64,000 nt of DNA from Agriotes lineatus (taxonomy: Eukaryota > Arthropoda > Insecta > Coleoptera > Elateridae), in the NCBI GenBank assembly GCA_940337035.1, contig OW679203.1, positions 24,313,495 to 24,377,494 of the forward strand, given 5' to 3'. Below the pieces are notes generated by a model, which searched no databases, had not been told where the DNA came from, and saw only the letters and a program-made list of their open reading frames with translations. A program made the position numbers and the translations under genes. Each line of letters opens with the position of its first letter. Position 1 is the stretch's first letter. Of this stretch, positions 37,701 through 50,200 are shown one piece after another.

Positions 37701-40545
37701 GTCACAAGCTTGGTTTATATTTTTACAGCTTTACGAAGCCCGGGGTCGTATAAATTGAAAGGCGGTTCCCATCCTTCAAAATATTTGTTCGAGCAGTCAT
37801 GTAACACGATCAAGTGTGTAATGACATTAAAAATCTGATATGTTTATTTTTTCAATCTTTAACTTCTGGGTTCTTTCGTGCGAGATTGCGACGGTCACAA
37901 GCTTGGTTTATATTTTTACAGCTTTACGAAGCCCGGGGTCGTATAAATTGAAAGGCGGTTCCCATCCTTCAAAATATTTGTTCGAGCAGTCATGTAACAC
38001 GATCAAGTGTGTAATGACATTAAAAATCTGTGACATTAAAAATCTGATATGTTTATTTTTTCAATCTTTAACTTTTGGGTTCTTTCGTGCGAGATTGCGA
38101 CGGTCACAAGCTTGGTTTATATTTTTACAGCGTTACGAAAGCCCGGGGTCGTATAAATTGAAAGACGGTTCCCATCCTTCAAAATATTTGTTCGAGCAGT
38201 CATGTAACACGTTCAAGTGTGTAATGACATCAAAATACTGATATGTTTATTTTTTCAATCTTTAACTTTTGGGTTCTTTCGTGCGAGATTGCGACGGTCA
38301 CAAGCTTGGTTTATATTTTTACAGCGTTACGAAGCCCGGGGTCGTATAAAATTGAAAGACGGTTCCCATCCTTCAAAATATTTGTTCGAGCAGTCATGTA
38401 ACACGATCAAGTGTGTAATGACATCAAAAATCTGATATGTTTATTTTTTAAATCTTTAACTTTTGGGTTCTTTCGTGCGAGATTGCGACGGTCACAAGCT
38501 TGGTTTATATTTTTACAGCGTTACGAAGCCCGGGGTCGTATAAATTAAAAGGCGGTTCCCATCCTTTAAAATATTTGTTCGAGCAGTCATGTAACATGAT
38601 CAAGTGTGTAATGACATCAAAAATATGATAGGATTATTTTTTCAATCTTTAACTTGTGGGTTCTTTCGTGCGAGATTGCGACGGTCACAAGCTTGGTTTA
38701 TATTTTTACAGCTTTACGAAGCCCGGGGTCGTATAAATTGAAAGGCGGTTCCCATCCTTCAAAATATTTGTTCGAGCAGTCATGTAACACGATCAAGTGT
38801 GTAATGACATTAAAAATCTGATATGTTTATTTTTTCAATCTTTAACTTTTGGGTTCTTTCGTGCGAGATTGCGACGGTCACAAGCTTGGTTTATATTTTT
38901 ACAGCGTTACGAAGCCGGGGTCGTATAAATTGAAAGACGGTTCCCATCCTTCAAAATATTTGTTCGAGCAGTCATGTAACACGTTCAAGTGTGTAATGAC
39001 ATCAAAATACTGATATGTTTATTTTTTCAATCTTTAACTTTTGGGTTCTTTCGTGCGAGATTGCGACGGTCACAAGCTTGGTTTATATTTTTACAGCGTT
39101 ACGAAGCCCGGGGTCGTATAAATTGAAAGACGGTTCCCATCCTTCAAAATATTTGTTCGAGCAGTCATGTAACACGATCAAGTGTGTAATGACATCAAAA
39201 ATCTGATATGTTTATTTTTTAAATCTTTAACTTTTGGGTTCTTTCGTGCGAGATTGCGACGGTCACAAGCTTGGTTTATATTTTTACAGCGTTACGAAGC
39301 CCGGGGTCGTATACATTCAAAGGCGGTTCCCATCCTTCAAAATATTTGTTCGAGCAGTCATGTAACACGATCAAGTGTGTAATGACATCAAAAATCTGAT
39401 TAATTTTTTTAATCTTTAACTTTTGGGTTCTTTTGTGCGAGATTGCGACGGTCACAAGCTTGGTTTATATTTTTACAGCGTTACGAAGCCCGGCGTTGTA
39501 TAAATTAAAGGTCAAGCGGTTTCCATCCTTTAGGTTTTCCAAAATTATTTGTTCGAGCAGTCATGGAACACGATCAAGTGTGTAATGACATCAAAATACT
39601 GATATGTTTATTTTTTCAATCTTTAACTTTTGGGTTCTTTCGTGCGAGATTGCGACGGTCACAAGCTTGGTTTATATTTTTACAGCGTTACGAAGCCCGG
39701 GGTTCGTATACATTCAAAGGCGGTTCCCATCCTTCAAAATATTTGTTCGAGCAGTCATGTAACACGATCAAGTGTGTAATGACATCAAAAATCTGATTAA
39801 TTTTTTTAATCTTTAACTTTTGGGTTCTTTTGTGCGAGATTGCGACGGTCACAAGCTTGGTTTATATTTTTATAGCGTTACGAAGCCTGGGGTCGTATAA
39901 ATTGAAAGGCGGTTCCCATCCATCAAAATATTTGTTCGAGCAGTCATGTAACACGATCAAGTGTGTAATGACATCAAAAATCTGATATATTAATTTTTTT
40001 ACATCTTTAACTTTTGGGTTCTTTTGTGCGAGATTGCGACGGTCACAAGCTTGGTTTATATTTTTACAGCGTTACGAAGCCCGGGGTCGTATAAATTGAA
40101 AGGCGGTTCCCATCCTTCAAAATATTTGTTCGAGCAGTCATGGAACACGATCAAGTGTGTAATGACATCAAAAATCTGATATGTTTATTTTTTCAAACTT
40201 TAACTTTTGGGTTCTTTCGTGCGAGATTGCGACGGTCACAAGCTTGGTTTATATTTTTATAACGTTACGAAGCCTGGGGTCGTATAAATTGAAAGGTGGT
40301 TCCCATCCTTCAAAATATTTGTTCGAGCAGTCATGTAACACGATCAAGTGTTTAATGACATCAAAAATCTGATATGATTAATTTTTCAATCTTAAACTTT
40401 TGGTTTTTTTCGTGCGAGATTGCGACGGTCACAAGCTTAGTTATATATTTTTATAGCGTTACGAAGCCTGGGGTCGTAGAAATTGAAAGGCGGTTCCCAT
40501 CCTTCAAAATATTTGTTCGAGCAGTCATTTAACACGATCAAGTCT
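34733..40545 (+). repeat. satellite array 1: about 30 copies of a 193-bp monomer
   Basis: The anchor GTTCTTTCGTGCGAGATTG recurs about every 193 bp from 34,768 to 40,398, giving about 30 copies. Nearly every copy has a HindIII site (AAGCTT) after CGGTCAC. Two subtypes exist. One has CAGCGTTACG, GAAAGACGG and CATCAAAATACTG. The other has CAGCTTTACG, GAAAGGCGG and CATTAAAAATCTG. They alternate over 35.2-36.3 kb and again near 37.1-37.8 kb, forming a 386-bp dimer. The end copies are the most diverged. Two copies (first, and 39,428-39,633) carry the same longer variant near AAAGGTCAAGCGG. A 15-base internal duplication occurs near 38,030. Each monomer contains a 63-codon frame, but 193 is not a multiple of 3, so I take these frames as incidental. 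Confidence 0.97.
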
Positions 40546-42094
40546 TCAAATTGAGTGACCCCCGATCAACTTTGTATAAATTCCGTAACGCTTGCAAATT
40601 GAACGCGACACAATAAAGTTATCCTGCACTGTTTAGTAACGTGGGTGCTGTAATGTCTATGTTCCCATCATTGCATAACCCATTGATTCGCTAAAAGATC
40701 GAGTGTAAGTTCACTTTTCGGCAAATATATACCGTTGAGAGCCGGCGAAAGGTCAAAGTTCTGCCAGAAAGATTCCCAGGGTACTGTAAATTATATAAGT
40801 CTGTGGTAGCGTTATCTTGATGCGCCTGCTACATCATTACTTTGTTAAATTGTCAGATGCTGAAAATGAGAGTTTAAATGAATTTCCTTATAAGTTCTAA
40901 TGGCGCCCTATTACAGAGTTATTTTAAATTACACATAGGCTGGTAAAAACGCGATTGCACAGGGAGGAGACTTTAGATCGTTATCCATTAATGGTCGCAG
41001 AAATGCAAATGGAAAGGTCGTCCGGAACCCATCAATTACACCAGTTTCACAACGGCCGCTGCCACCGCCACGGCGATGCTTTGGTTAGATCGGAAAAGGT
41101 CGCCCAAAAGTCAACAGACCAACAGGATCGGAAAGAGCAAGATAGTAAACAAATCCTGAAAGTGCAATGGCTGAGTTAAATGCGCGATGTAGAAAACTGC
41201 AGCTAGAGGGAGAAGGAGCTACCGCCGCGACCTTGACAAGTATACGCGGTCGCTCACTCCAAGACCAATTTTCTTCAGAGGAAATACTTCCATCCTTGTT
41301 GCATGCATTGGCCACAGTCGGGTCCTCCATTTGGTTTAATTGCATGTACTTGATAATGTCCAATGGTTTAAGAAAGTGGCGGGCTACGCCTTCACTTACG
41401 GCAATGTGGTTGTCTTTTATGTGTCAGGCTGACTCATCGTCTCTGTTTGAACGTCGATCATCGGGAATGGGTGGTACATGATCGTGTGAGAGATTCGATT
41501 AGAACACATTAACCCATAAGGAAATGATTATGTAGTTAACCATTAGGCACAAACAGAATCCTTTGCCCCATTGCCCCAACCTTGCATTGACCTTACTAGG
41601 CGTAGATTTTAATTATGTATTTGACTGTAGCTATTAATAAAGAGGTATGGCACTAGCATTGGATTTGTTGAATCAGAATAACTGTTCTTGCAATCAATTG
41701 TTAGATATGAAGTAAATTTCATACATGATGCGATCGTCGACCATAACTGCGAATTCTCCAGATTTACGGCGCCTCAAACCGCAGAAATCCTATTTGGGTT
41801 AAGAATTTATATCTTACAGGAAGTGTATCGTGCTTATACTGTGTTAACGATAATTAAATGGATTATATCGTAATAGATTAAACGTTTCGTACTATAACTT
41901 GTACCGGCGTTCCCATTAGTAATTTTTTAAGAATCTACTTCTAAGAATTGTATTTATATCCAGCAGTACATTTGAAAGAATCTATGGTTTAAGTTGATAT
42001 ACAACTCTTTCACTTAGGGTGGCGACGAAAACTCTCTTGTATGAAGTGAAAACTGAGTCTAACCATTGACGTGATGATCATCTACATTTGACCA
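40546..42094. other. no gene recognised
   Basis: This is the spacer between satellite array 1 and the plus-strand LINE. Overlapping frames at 40955-41179, 41085-41363 (minus) and 41167-41481 are moderately long, and the DNA there is less AT-rich, but I recognise none. It could include the decayed upstream part of the LINE at 42,095. Confidence 0.4.
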
Positions 42095-43020
42095 AGCATA
42101 ATGAAAACAATGGACACTCCGCAGCACCTAACGCTGTTTATCGAGAGACTGCATGAGAACAATATGGCTAAGGTACGACTACATCAGACATACTATGACA
42201 GTTTCAAGGTGTACGCAGAAGTCGGACAAGGATGCATCTTGTCCCTTACGTTGTTCAACATTTGTAGTGAATATATCATGTGGGAAGTCTTCGATGGTTG
42301 GCAGGTTGACACCCATATCCTTGTCACAAGTATAGAAGAAATTACAGAAATCATTGATAGTCAAGATGAACAAGCCAAGATCACGGACTGAAGCTGAATT
42401 GAGCTAAAATTAAAATGATGGTAGTGAAAAGGGTAGACATCAACGCTCCACATATTAGAGTTGTCAACGGTTTTATATAATAGGTTTGCTTATCACTAAC
42501 AGCGGAGGACCCGAAAAAGAAATACAATGCTGATACATGATCGCAAGAGTTACGTCTGTTAAGCTGGCGAAGATATTGAGGGATACCGCCATCACCAAGG
42601 AAACAAAATCGAAACTTGAAAATGCTCTTATCTTCCTCATTGCCGCATATGCAACAGAAGTATGCACGATTAACAAAGCAGTCATAAAGAGAATAAATGA
42701 CTTTCAACTTTGGTTCTGCAGTTGTGTAATAAGGGCCTAACGTCATAGTCAGCCTACTCAAGAGGGTAAAATAAATGTATCTTCAATACTTTGAACAGGT
42801 GGCACCATAACGGGATAAAGGAAAAGTTGATGGCAGAGGAAAATATATAAGACAAGCGACTGTAGAATATCGTCAATCAGAGCTCGGCCTGGATAGACCT
42901 AAACAACTTATTAGCAAGAGTCTGTATGAATAAGCATAATTGACTCAAGATAGAGACACCTAGAAAGAGATCATTTAACAATAAATGTATCGCCACATCA
43001 TTTCCAGGACTCCAGACAGA
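42095..43020 (+). pseudogene. LINE reverse-transcriptase relic, C-terminal half
   Basis: The frame at 42101-42391 reads TPQHLTLFIERLHENNMAKV, then a VGQGCILS block (RT domain; family form RQGC.LSP) and LFNICSEYIMWEVFDGWQV. The catalytic YADD segment is deleted: DTHILVTS follows directly. The frame at 42537-42740 covers the thumb and linker (LIFLIAAYATEVCTINKA, family form LI.PIATYASETWT.NK, then KRIN.F..W). After several stops come AWIDLNNL and TQDRDT near 42,890-42,960. The order of blocks makes the assignment secure. It is 5'-truncated, frameshifted and inactive, and it runs directly into the tandem array at its 3' end. Confidence 0.9.
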
Positions 43021-44475
43021 CAGGAGGAGGATGATCATCGTCATAACTGCTCCAGTAGATTTCATTACGCAAAAGACAGAGCCGTTTGGAAAGAGAACAT
43101 TTCACACCAAATATATCACCACATAATTTCGAGGATTACTGATAAAGGAGGTACATCGCCATAATTACCCACTTGGCCTTTATGACTCAAAGGATAGAGG
43201 CGCCTGCACCACATCATTTCGAAGATAACCGACAGAGGAGGAAGAAGACCATGGTCATAACTGCTCGCTTGGCTTTCATTACGCAAAGGGTAGGAATGCC
43301 TCAGGAGGAGGATCATCGTTAGAATTACCCCCTTGACCTTTATGACACAAAGGGCGGAGACGCCTGCACCACATCATGTCGTAGATAACCAGCAGAGTAG
43401 AAGGAGGAGGATGATGATTATTGTCATAATGACACCCTTGGCCTTTATTACACAAAGGATAGAGGCACCTACACCGCATCATTTCGAAGATAACCGACAG
43501 AGAAGGATGACGATCATCGTCATAACTGCTCCCTTGGCTTTCATTACACAAAAGACAGAGGACGTCTGGAAAGAGAACATTTGACACTAAATATATCGCC
43601 ACATATTTTCGAAAATTACCGACAGAGGAGGAGGAGGAGGATGATCATCGTCATAACTGCTCTAGTGGATTACATTACGTAAAAGACAGAGACGTTTGGA
43701 AAGAGAACATTTCACACCAAATATATCACCACATAATTTCGAGGATTACTGATAAAGGAGGGACATCTCCATAATTACCTTCTTGGCCTTTATGACACAA
43801 AGGATAGAGGCACCTGCACCACATCATTTCGAAGATAACCGATAGAAGAGAAGGAAGATGACCATTGTCATAACTGCTCCCTTAGCTTTCATTACGCAAA
43901 GGACAGAGACGCCTGGAAAGAGATAATTTGAGACTAAATATATCACATCATTTCGAAGATAACCGACAGAGGAGGAGGAGTCTGATGATCGTCATAACTA
44001 CTCCCTTGGCTTTCATTACGTAAAAGACAGACGTCTGGAAAGAGAACATTTGACACTAAATATATCACCACATAATTTCGAGGATTACCGATAGAGGAGG
44101 GGCAGGTAGATCATCGTCGTAATTACCCCCTTGGTTTTTGTGACACAAAGTATCATCGTCATAATCGCCCCCCGTGGCGTTTATTAGACAACGGACAGAG
44201 AGAGATTATTTGGCACTAACTATATCACGACATCGTTTCGAGGATTACCAACAGAGAGGAAGAGGAGGATCATCGTTACCATTACTCCTTTGGCCTTTAT
44301 TACATAAAGGGCAGAGACGCCTGCACCACATCATGTAGTAGATAACCAACAGAGAAGGAGAATGGGGAGGATCATCGTCATGATTGACCCCTTCGCCTTC
44401 AGTATACAAAGGACAGGCGCTTGGAAAGAGATCATTTGACACTAAATGTATCACCACATCATATCGAGGATTAAA
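42957..44475 (+). repeat. tandem array derived from the LINE 3' tail
   Basis: Units of about 95-125 bp repeat from the LINE C-terminal codons onward. The long unit type carries AAAGACAGAG, TGGAAAGAGAACATTT and TATATCACCACATAATTTCG, then GAGGATTACCGA, a GAGGAGGAG run, ATCATCGTCATAACTGC and TTTCATTACGC. The short type lacks the TGGAAAGAG...ATATATCACC part. Translated, the long unit begins AKDRAVWKENI (43069 on), which is the KDR..WKE block at the very C-terminus of this LINE group and already appears once as TQDRDT in the LINE body. The array is thus a multiplication of the last codons plus the 3' UTR. Frames of 83-153 codons within it are repeat artefacts. Confidence 0.85.
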
Positions 44476-45131
44476 TGCGTGATGTTCAGGCCAATCAGAT
44501 AAATATATTTTTCGACTAGTAGATTGTATGATTTCGACAAAAAGTGGCAAAATGTTACGAAGAAAGAACTGAAAATGCCTACTATTACTACTTTGTTTAA
44601 TAAAGGTCAAGGAGGCGATTATGAAGATGATCATCCTTCTTCTCCTCTGTCGGTAATCCTCGATATGATGTGGTGATACATTTAGTGTCAAATGATCTCT
44701 TTCCAAGCGCCTGTCTTTTGTATACTGAAGGCGAAGGGGTCAATCATGACGATGATCCTCCCCCATTCTCCTTCTCTGTCGGTTATCTACTACATGATAT
44801 GGTGCAGGCGTCTCTGCCCTTTGTGTAATAAAGGCCAAAGGGGTAATTGTAACGATGATCCTCCTCTTCCTCTCTGTTGGTAATCCTAGAAACGATGTCG
44901 TGATATAGTTAGTGCCAAATAATCTGTCCGTTGTCTAATAAAACGCCACGGGGGCGATTATGACGATGATCCTTTGTGTCACAAAAACCCAGGGGGTAAT
45001 TACGACGATGATCTACCTGCCCCTCCTCTATCGGTAATCCTCGAAATTATGTGGTGATATATTTAGTGTCAAATGTTCTCTTTCCAAACGGCTCTGTTTT
45101 TTGCGTAATGAAATCCACTGGAGCAGTTATA
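43996..45131. repeat. large inverted repeat (foldback) of LINE-tail units
   Basis: The left arm, about 43,996-44,475, recurs as its reverse complement at about 44,610-45,131, around a spacer of about 135 bp. Markers in the left arm (CAGGTAGATCATCGTCGTAA, TAGACAACGGACAGAG, CATGTAGTAGATAACC, TATACAAAGGACAGGCGC) appear in reverse order and orientation in the right arm (TTACGACGATGATCTACCTG, CTCTGTCGGTTATCTACTAC, GCGCCTGTCTTTTGTATA). The arms differ by small changes and indels; for example the right arm lacks the AGAGAG next to CTGTCCGTTGTCTA. A transcript across it would form a hairpin of roughly 480 bp. Confidence 0.9.
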
Positions 45132-45537
45132 TAAAAGTCTATAAAATTATAGGTTGACAATCTAGTGTTATACCTAAAGGTTACAGGCAAAAGGAGTACC
45201 TTGTCCGAGCAAGAGAACAGCAAAAGAGGTTAATCTATTCTATGTGTCAGTTTGTGACTCGATCGTAAGGTTGAAATTCCTCCAGAAGACGCTTTTCCAT
45301 GGTATTATCCCAAAAATGTTATTTAGCTTAAGTTTGTCGTATTTAAGAGACTATGACGGTTGATTTACTTTTGAGGAAGCTTAAAATATAGTAAGGGTTT
45401 TGGCAACAGTGAATCATATAAATGTATTGAATTTTACTTCCACCTTCAAGCTGTATAGAAGTTGCAGTATTAAGTCGCTAAAACTAGAATACAGTCAGGA
45501 TTATTTTCTTCATGGCAACTGCCAACAGATAGATGCT

Positions 45538-45965
45538 TGATTGTTAATAATATTTGTGGATTAGTGACTGCCCGTTTTACCTTCACCAGTTATATTTCCC
45601 AATGTTTAGGTTCTAACCATCCATTGGTATCAAGTGATAACAGTGTTAGTTTTCACCGTTGAACTATTGAGTGCTTGATTAATGACTGACCATGTTATCT
45701 TCACCAGTTATATTTCCCAACGTTCATGTCTAAACCATCCAGTGATAACAACGTTCGTTGTAACATCGAACTGTTGAACGCTTGATTCTTTATAATTATT
45801 GTGAATTATGAGTATTTTACCTTCACCAGTTATGTTTGTCAATGCACATGTCTAAACCATCCTTTGTTATAGTGATCAAAAGTTGTTAACCATTGCACTA
45901 TTGAGCGTTTGATTATCCAGAATTGTACTAATTGTACTAGTGACTGGCCATTTTACCCTCTTCTA
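45538..45965. repeat. small tandem array, period about 120-125 bp
   Basis: TTCACCAGTTATATTTCCCAA (45,582) recurs near 45,701 and, diverged, near 45,826. Each copy is followed by a CTAAACCATCC-like block and a GAACTATTGAGTGCTTGATT-like block. About three and a half copies are present, clearly diverged. Confidence 0.8.
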
Positions 45966-47283
45966 TATTCCATTAATGGCTTACATATATGCTAAGATAC
46001 CTTCGTATTTATAATTTATACGTGGTCTGCGTAATTATTTTGCAGTTATAGTTGTTATATTAAAACTTATTTTTAATGTCGGTTGTATCTTATTAACTAA
46101 GAACTGACCAATTGCCAGCTTCGTAATTATAGTCTAGACTGTATTTTGTTAAGTTTTCGAATCCCATATCTAGAAGCCCTAGACTTGCTACAGAAAATTG
46201 CGATTTTTATTATTTCTCACAACGCAACGGTATAAGCTTAATAGTTTTGATCTACTTCCTAGAATCTTGTTTTTTTAAAATATTGATATACCATTAATAA
46301 CTTAAAAAAATGGCATCGTGTTCTCATGTAGCTTAACATTCAGTTATTCCTGATCCGTTCTAACGTTATCTTTGCACATTGAAATGTCTGGTACTATCGG
46401 ATGTAAACTATCATAAAATAAGCAATCCTTGAAGATTGGAGTCACCTGAACAAATTTCCGACCGGCGAGAGGGGAAGTGCAGATGTTTAGTTGGGCGTAT
46501 CTAATGATTAATACGATGGAGCTTCGTTTCGACAAGTAACGTTTATAATAAGCACGTACAGTTTTTATTATCTTGCGCATTATGATTGTAAAAATAGGTA
46601 CATAGTCTCCAATCGTAGCTATAATTATGCTTTTTTACCAAGGACGTTTGAAAATGAGATTTTTAACATCCGCATTACTGTGCAATACTTACAGGTCCAT
46701 AATTACTGGATGTTACAGTTATGCTTTCAGAATGTATTATACTAAATTTACTCTCGTCCTGTAGTGAGTGCTAGCGTTTTACTAGAACACATTAATATAA
46801 TTGTGGCAATTCTTGGCTATTTACTTCTGATTGTAGGCATTTATTACTTTTTAAAAATATTTGTTGTAAAATGTGCGTGTAGGAGATTTCACTATAAAAC
46901 ATTCCCACTGCTTCGCAGCAATTTGAATCGCTGCCGCAGCCACGTTATTTAAGTGTGATAATAAATATTTATAATTAACAACTGGACATGTTTTAATTGC
47001 ATTTTTCCTTTGTTGCAGATCTTCCAAGCATAGGTAAGTTGGAGGACATCCCTGATAAGAGTTCATACCTGACAGGTTTGCCATTCAACCGTATCCATAC
47101 AATCGCCGTAATTATTATTTAACGACGTTGACTATATTTGTGTAGGGAGGGCGCATTTTTGCGTTGGGATGATTAATCAATTAAAATTCTCAATTAGGAC
47201 AAACACCCCACTCCAAGAATCGAAATTAATGTATTGTCTGTAATTAAACACCAAATTAACTGCCCGCCTTTAAATGTTAACCA
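45966..47283. other. no gene recognised; possible micro-exon inside
   Basis: AT-rich spacer. A 62-codon hydrophobic plus-strand frame (46764-46952) has no supporting context. The splice-like signals around 47,019-47,075 are listed separately. Confidence 0.4.
47019..47075 (+). other. possible small exon with two in-frame donors
   Basis: A strong acceptor (TTTTTCCTTTGTTGCAG, ending 47018) is followed 15 bases later by a consensus donor, GTAAGT (47034), and 57 bases later by a second donor-like site, CAG|GT (47075/47076). Both segment lengths are multiples of 3. In the frame that stays open, the peptide is LPSIGKLEDIPDKSSYLT. I do not recognise it, and no partner exon was found, so this may be chance. 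Confidence 0.2.
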
Positions 47284-50200
47284 TTTCAGAATATAAACTT
47301 GGCGTAAGAAGCTTTGAAATTATTGTTATAACTTGCATAATATGTTTTTTCTAGATTATTCTCAAACTGTATTAAAGCTCGTCGTCGTAGAAACCTTGGA
47401 AGTTAATAAAGGTGCGGCTATATAACTTAAGTTCTTTCAATTTCCACTTTAAATTTTAATCATTGCAGAAAATAGACTCGGCGCAGAAAGCTTTGCAATC
47501 ACTGCCATAACTTGCAGCATATATTCTATTTAGCTTACACTCTAACTGTGTTAAAGCTTGTCGCTCTTTACAACCCTTGGAGGTTTATAAAGATGCGGCT
47601 ATGTAATTTCGATCTTTTAAATTTTTTATTTAAACTTAATCGTTTCAAAAAATAAAGTTGGCTTAAGAAACTTTGCAGTTGTCGAGCTGTATTAAAGCTC
47701 GTTGCCCTTTAGAAGCCTTGTAGACTTGTGAGGATGCAGATATATAATTTGGCTTTTTTAAATATCAACATGAAATCTTTCAAAAGTTAACGTGGCTTAG
47801 GAAGCAAGGAAACTTGGGAAGTTAATGCTATAACTTGCAAAATATAATATCGTTAGCTTACACTCGAACTGTATTAAAGCACGTTGCCATTTAAAAGCCT
47901 TGGAGCTTTATAAAGATACGGCTATACAATTTGGCTCCTTTAAATATCCACTATAAATATCTTAGAAATCGACGTGGCTTAGGAAGCCTTTCAGCTGCTG
48001 CCATAACTTGCAAAATATATTCTCGTTAGCTTACACTCGAACTGCATTAAAGCTCGTTGCCCTTTAAACGCCTTGGAGGTTTATAAAGATGCCGCTATAT
48101 AATTTGGCTCCTTTAAATTAAAATTCGTTTTAAATCTCTCAGAATTTAACGTGGCTTAGAAAGCCTTTCAGTTACTGGCATAACTTGCAAACTATGTTGT
48201 CGTTAGCTTACACTGGAACTGGATTAAAGGTCGTTGCCATTTAAAAGCGTTGGAGGTTTATAAAAATGGGGCTATATAATTTGGCTCTTTTGTATCTCTT
48301 AGAAATTAAACGTGGCTTAGGATGCCTTTCAGTTAGTGACATAACTTGTAAAATATATTGTCGTTGCCATTTAAAAGCCTTGGAGGTTAAAAAGATACGG
48401 CTATACAATTTGGCTTCTTTAAATATCCACTATAAATATCCTAGGAATTAGCGTGGCTTAGGACGCCATAACTTGCAAAATATGTTGTCGTTAGCTTACA
48501 CTGGAACTGTATTAAAGCTCGTTGCAATTTAAACCCCTTGGAGGTTTATAAAGATGCTGCTATATCATTTGACTTCTTTAAATCTCTATTTTAAATATCC
48601 TAGATATTAACGTGGCCTAGGAAGCCTTTCAGTTAGTGCCATAAATTGTAAAATATATTGTCGTTGCTATTTAAAAGCCTTGGAGGTTTAAAAAGATATG
48701 GCTATACAATTTGGCTTCTTTAAATATCCACTATAAATATCCTAGATTTTAACGTGGCTTAAGGAAGCATTTCAGTTAGTGCCATAACTTGTAAAATATA
48801 TTGTCGTTGCCATTTAAAAGCCTTGGAGGTTTAAAAAGATACGGCTATACAATTTTGCTCCTTTAAATATCCACTATAAATATCGTAGCAATTAACGTGG
48901 CTCAGGAAGCATTTCAGTTACTGCCATGACTTGCAAAATATATTGTCGTTAGCTTACACTCGAACTGTATTAAAGCTCGTTGCAATTTAAAAGCCTTGGA
49001 GCTTTATAAATATACGGCTATACAATTTGGCCCCTTTAAATATCAACTATAAATATCCTAGATTTTAACATGGCTTAAGGAAGCATTTCAGTTAGTGCCA
49101 TAACTTGTAAAATATATTGTAGTTAGCTGACACTCGAACTGTATTAAAGCTTGTTGCCATTTAAAAGCCTTGGAGGTTTAAAAAGATACGGCTATACAAT
49201 TTGGCTCCTTTAAATATCCACCATAAATATCGTAGCAATTAACGTGGCTCAGGAAGCATTTCAGTTACTGCCATGACTTGCAAAATATATTGTAGTTAGC
49301 TGACACTCGAACTGTATTAAAGCTTGTTGCAATTTAAAAGCCTTGGAGCTTTATAAATATGCGGCTATACAATTTGGCTCCTTTAAATATCAACTATAAA
49401 TATCCTAGATTTTAACGTGGCTTAAGGAAGCCTTTCAGTTAGTGCCATAACTTGTAAAATATATTGTCGTTGCCATTTAAAAGCCTTGGAGGTTTAAAAA
49501 GATACGGCTATACAATTTGTCTCCTTTAAATATCCACTATAAATATCGTAGCAATTAACGTGGCTCAGGAAGCATTTCAGTTACTGCCATGACTTTCAAA
49601 ATATATTGTAGTTAGCTGACACTCGAACTGTATTAAAGCTTGTTGCCATTTAAAAGCTTGGAGCTTTATAAAGATGCGGCTATACAGTTTGGCTCCTTTA
49701 AATATCCACTATAAATATCCTAAATATTAACGTGGCTTAAGGAAGCCTTTCAGTTAGTGCCATAACTTGTAAAATATATTGTCGTTGCCATTTAAAAGCC
49801 TTGGAGGTTTAAAAAGATACTGCTATTTAATTTGGCTCCTTTAAATATCCACTATAAATATCCTAAAAATTAACGTGGCTCAGGAAGCATTTCAGTTACT
49901 GCTATAACTTACAAAATATATTGTCGTTAGCTTACACTCGAACTGTATTAAAGCTCGTTGCAATTTAAAAGCTTTGGAGCTTTATAAAGATGCGACTATA
50001 CAATTTGGCTCCTTTAAATATCCACTATAAATATCCTAGATATTAACGTGGCTTAAGGAAGCCTTTCAGTTAGTGCCATAACTTGTAAAATATATTGTCG
50101 TTGCCATTTAAAAGCCTTGGAGGTTTAAAAAGATACGGCTATACAATTTGGCTCCTTTAAATATCGACTATAAATATCCTAAAAATTAACGTGGCTCAGG

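Noticed and set aside
34948..40372. Many near-identical 63-codon frames (MFIFSIFNFWVLS...) in satellite array 1, as a possible gene family
   Set aside because: They recur because the DNA repeats. The period is 193 bp, not a multiple of 3, so there is no continuous frame. Indels merely lengthen some frames (for example 133 codons at 37840), and subtype differences change codons freely.
34733..40545. Self-cleaving hammerhead ribozyme in the 193-bp satellite, as known for some insect satellites
   Set aside because: The conserved CTGATGA core is absent (the monomer has CTGATATG) and I could not place the GAAA box and three helices around it.
43279..44883. Frames of 63-153 codons on both strands (for example 44245-44706 minus) as genes
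   Set aside because: They run through the tandem and inverted LINE-tail units and repeat the same peptide phrases. They are products of repeat structure.
46764..46952. 62-codon hydrophobic frame as a small membrane protein
   Set aside because: The DNA is T-rich, which yields hydrophobic codons by default. There is no start context, splice signal or similarity to support it.
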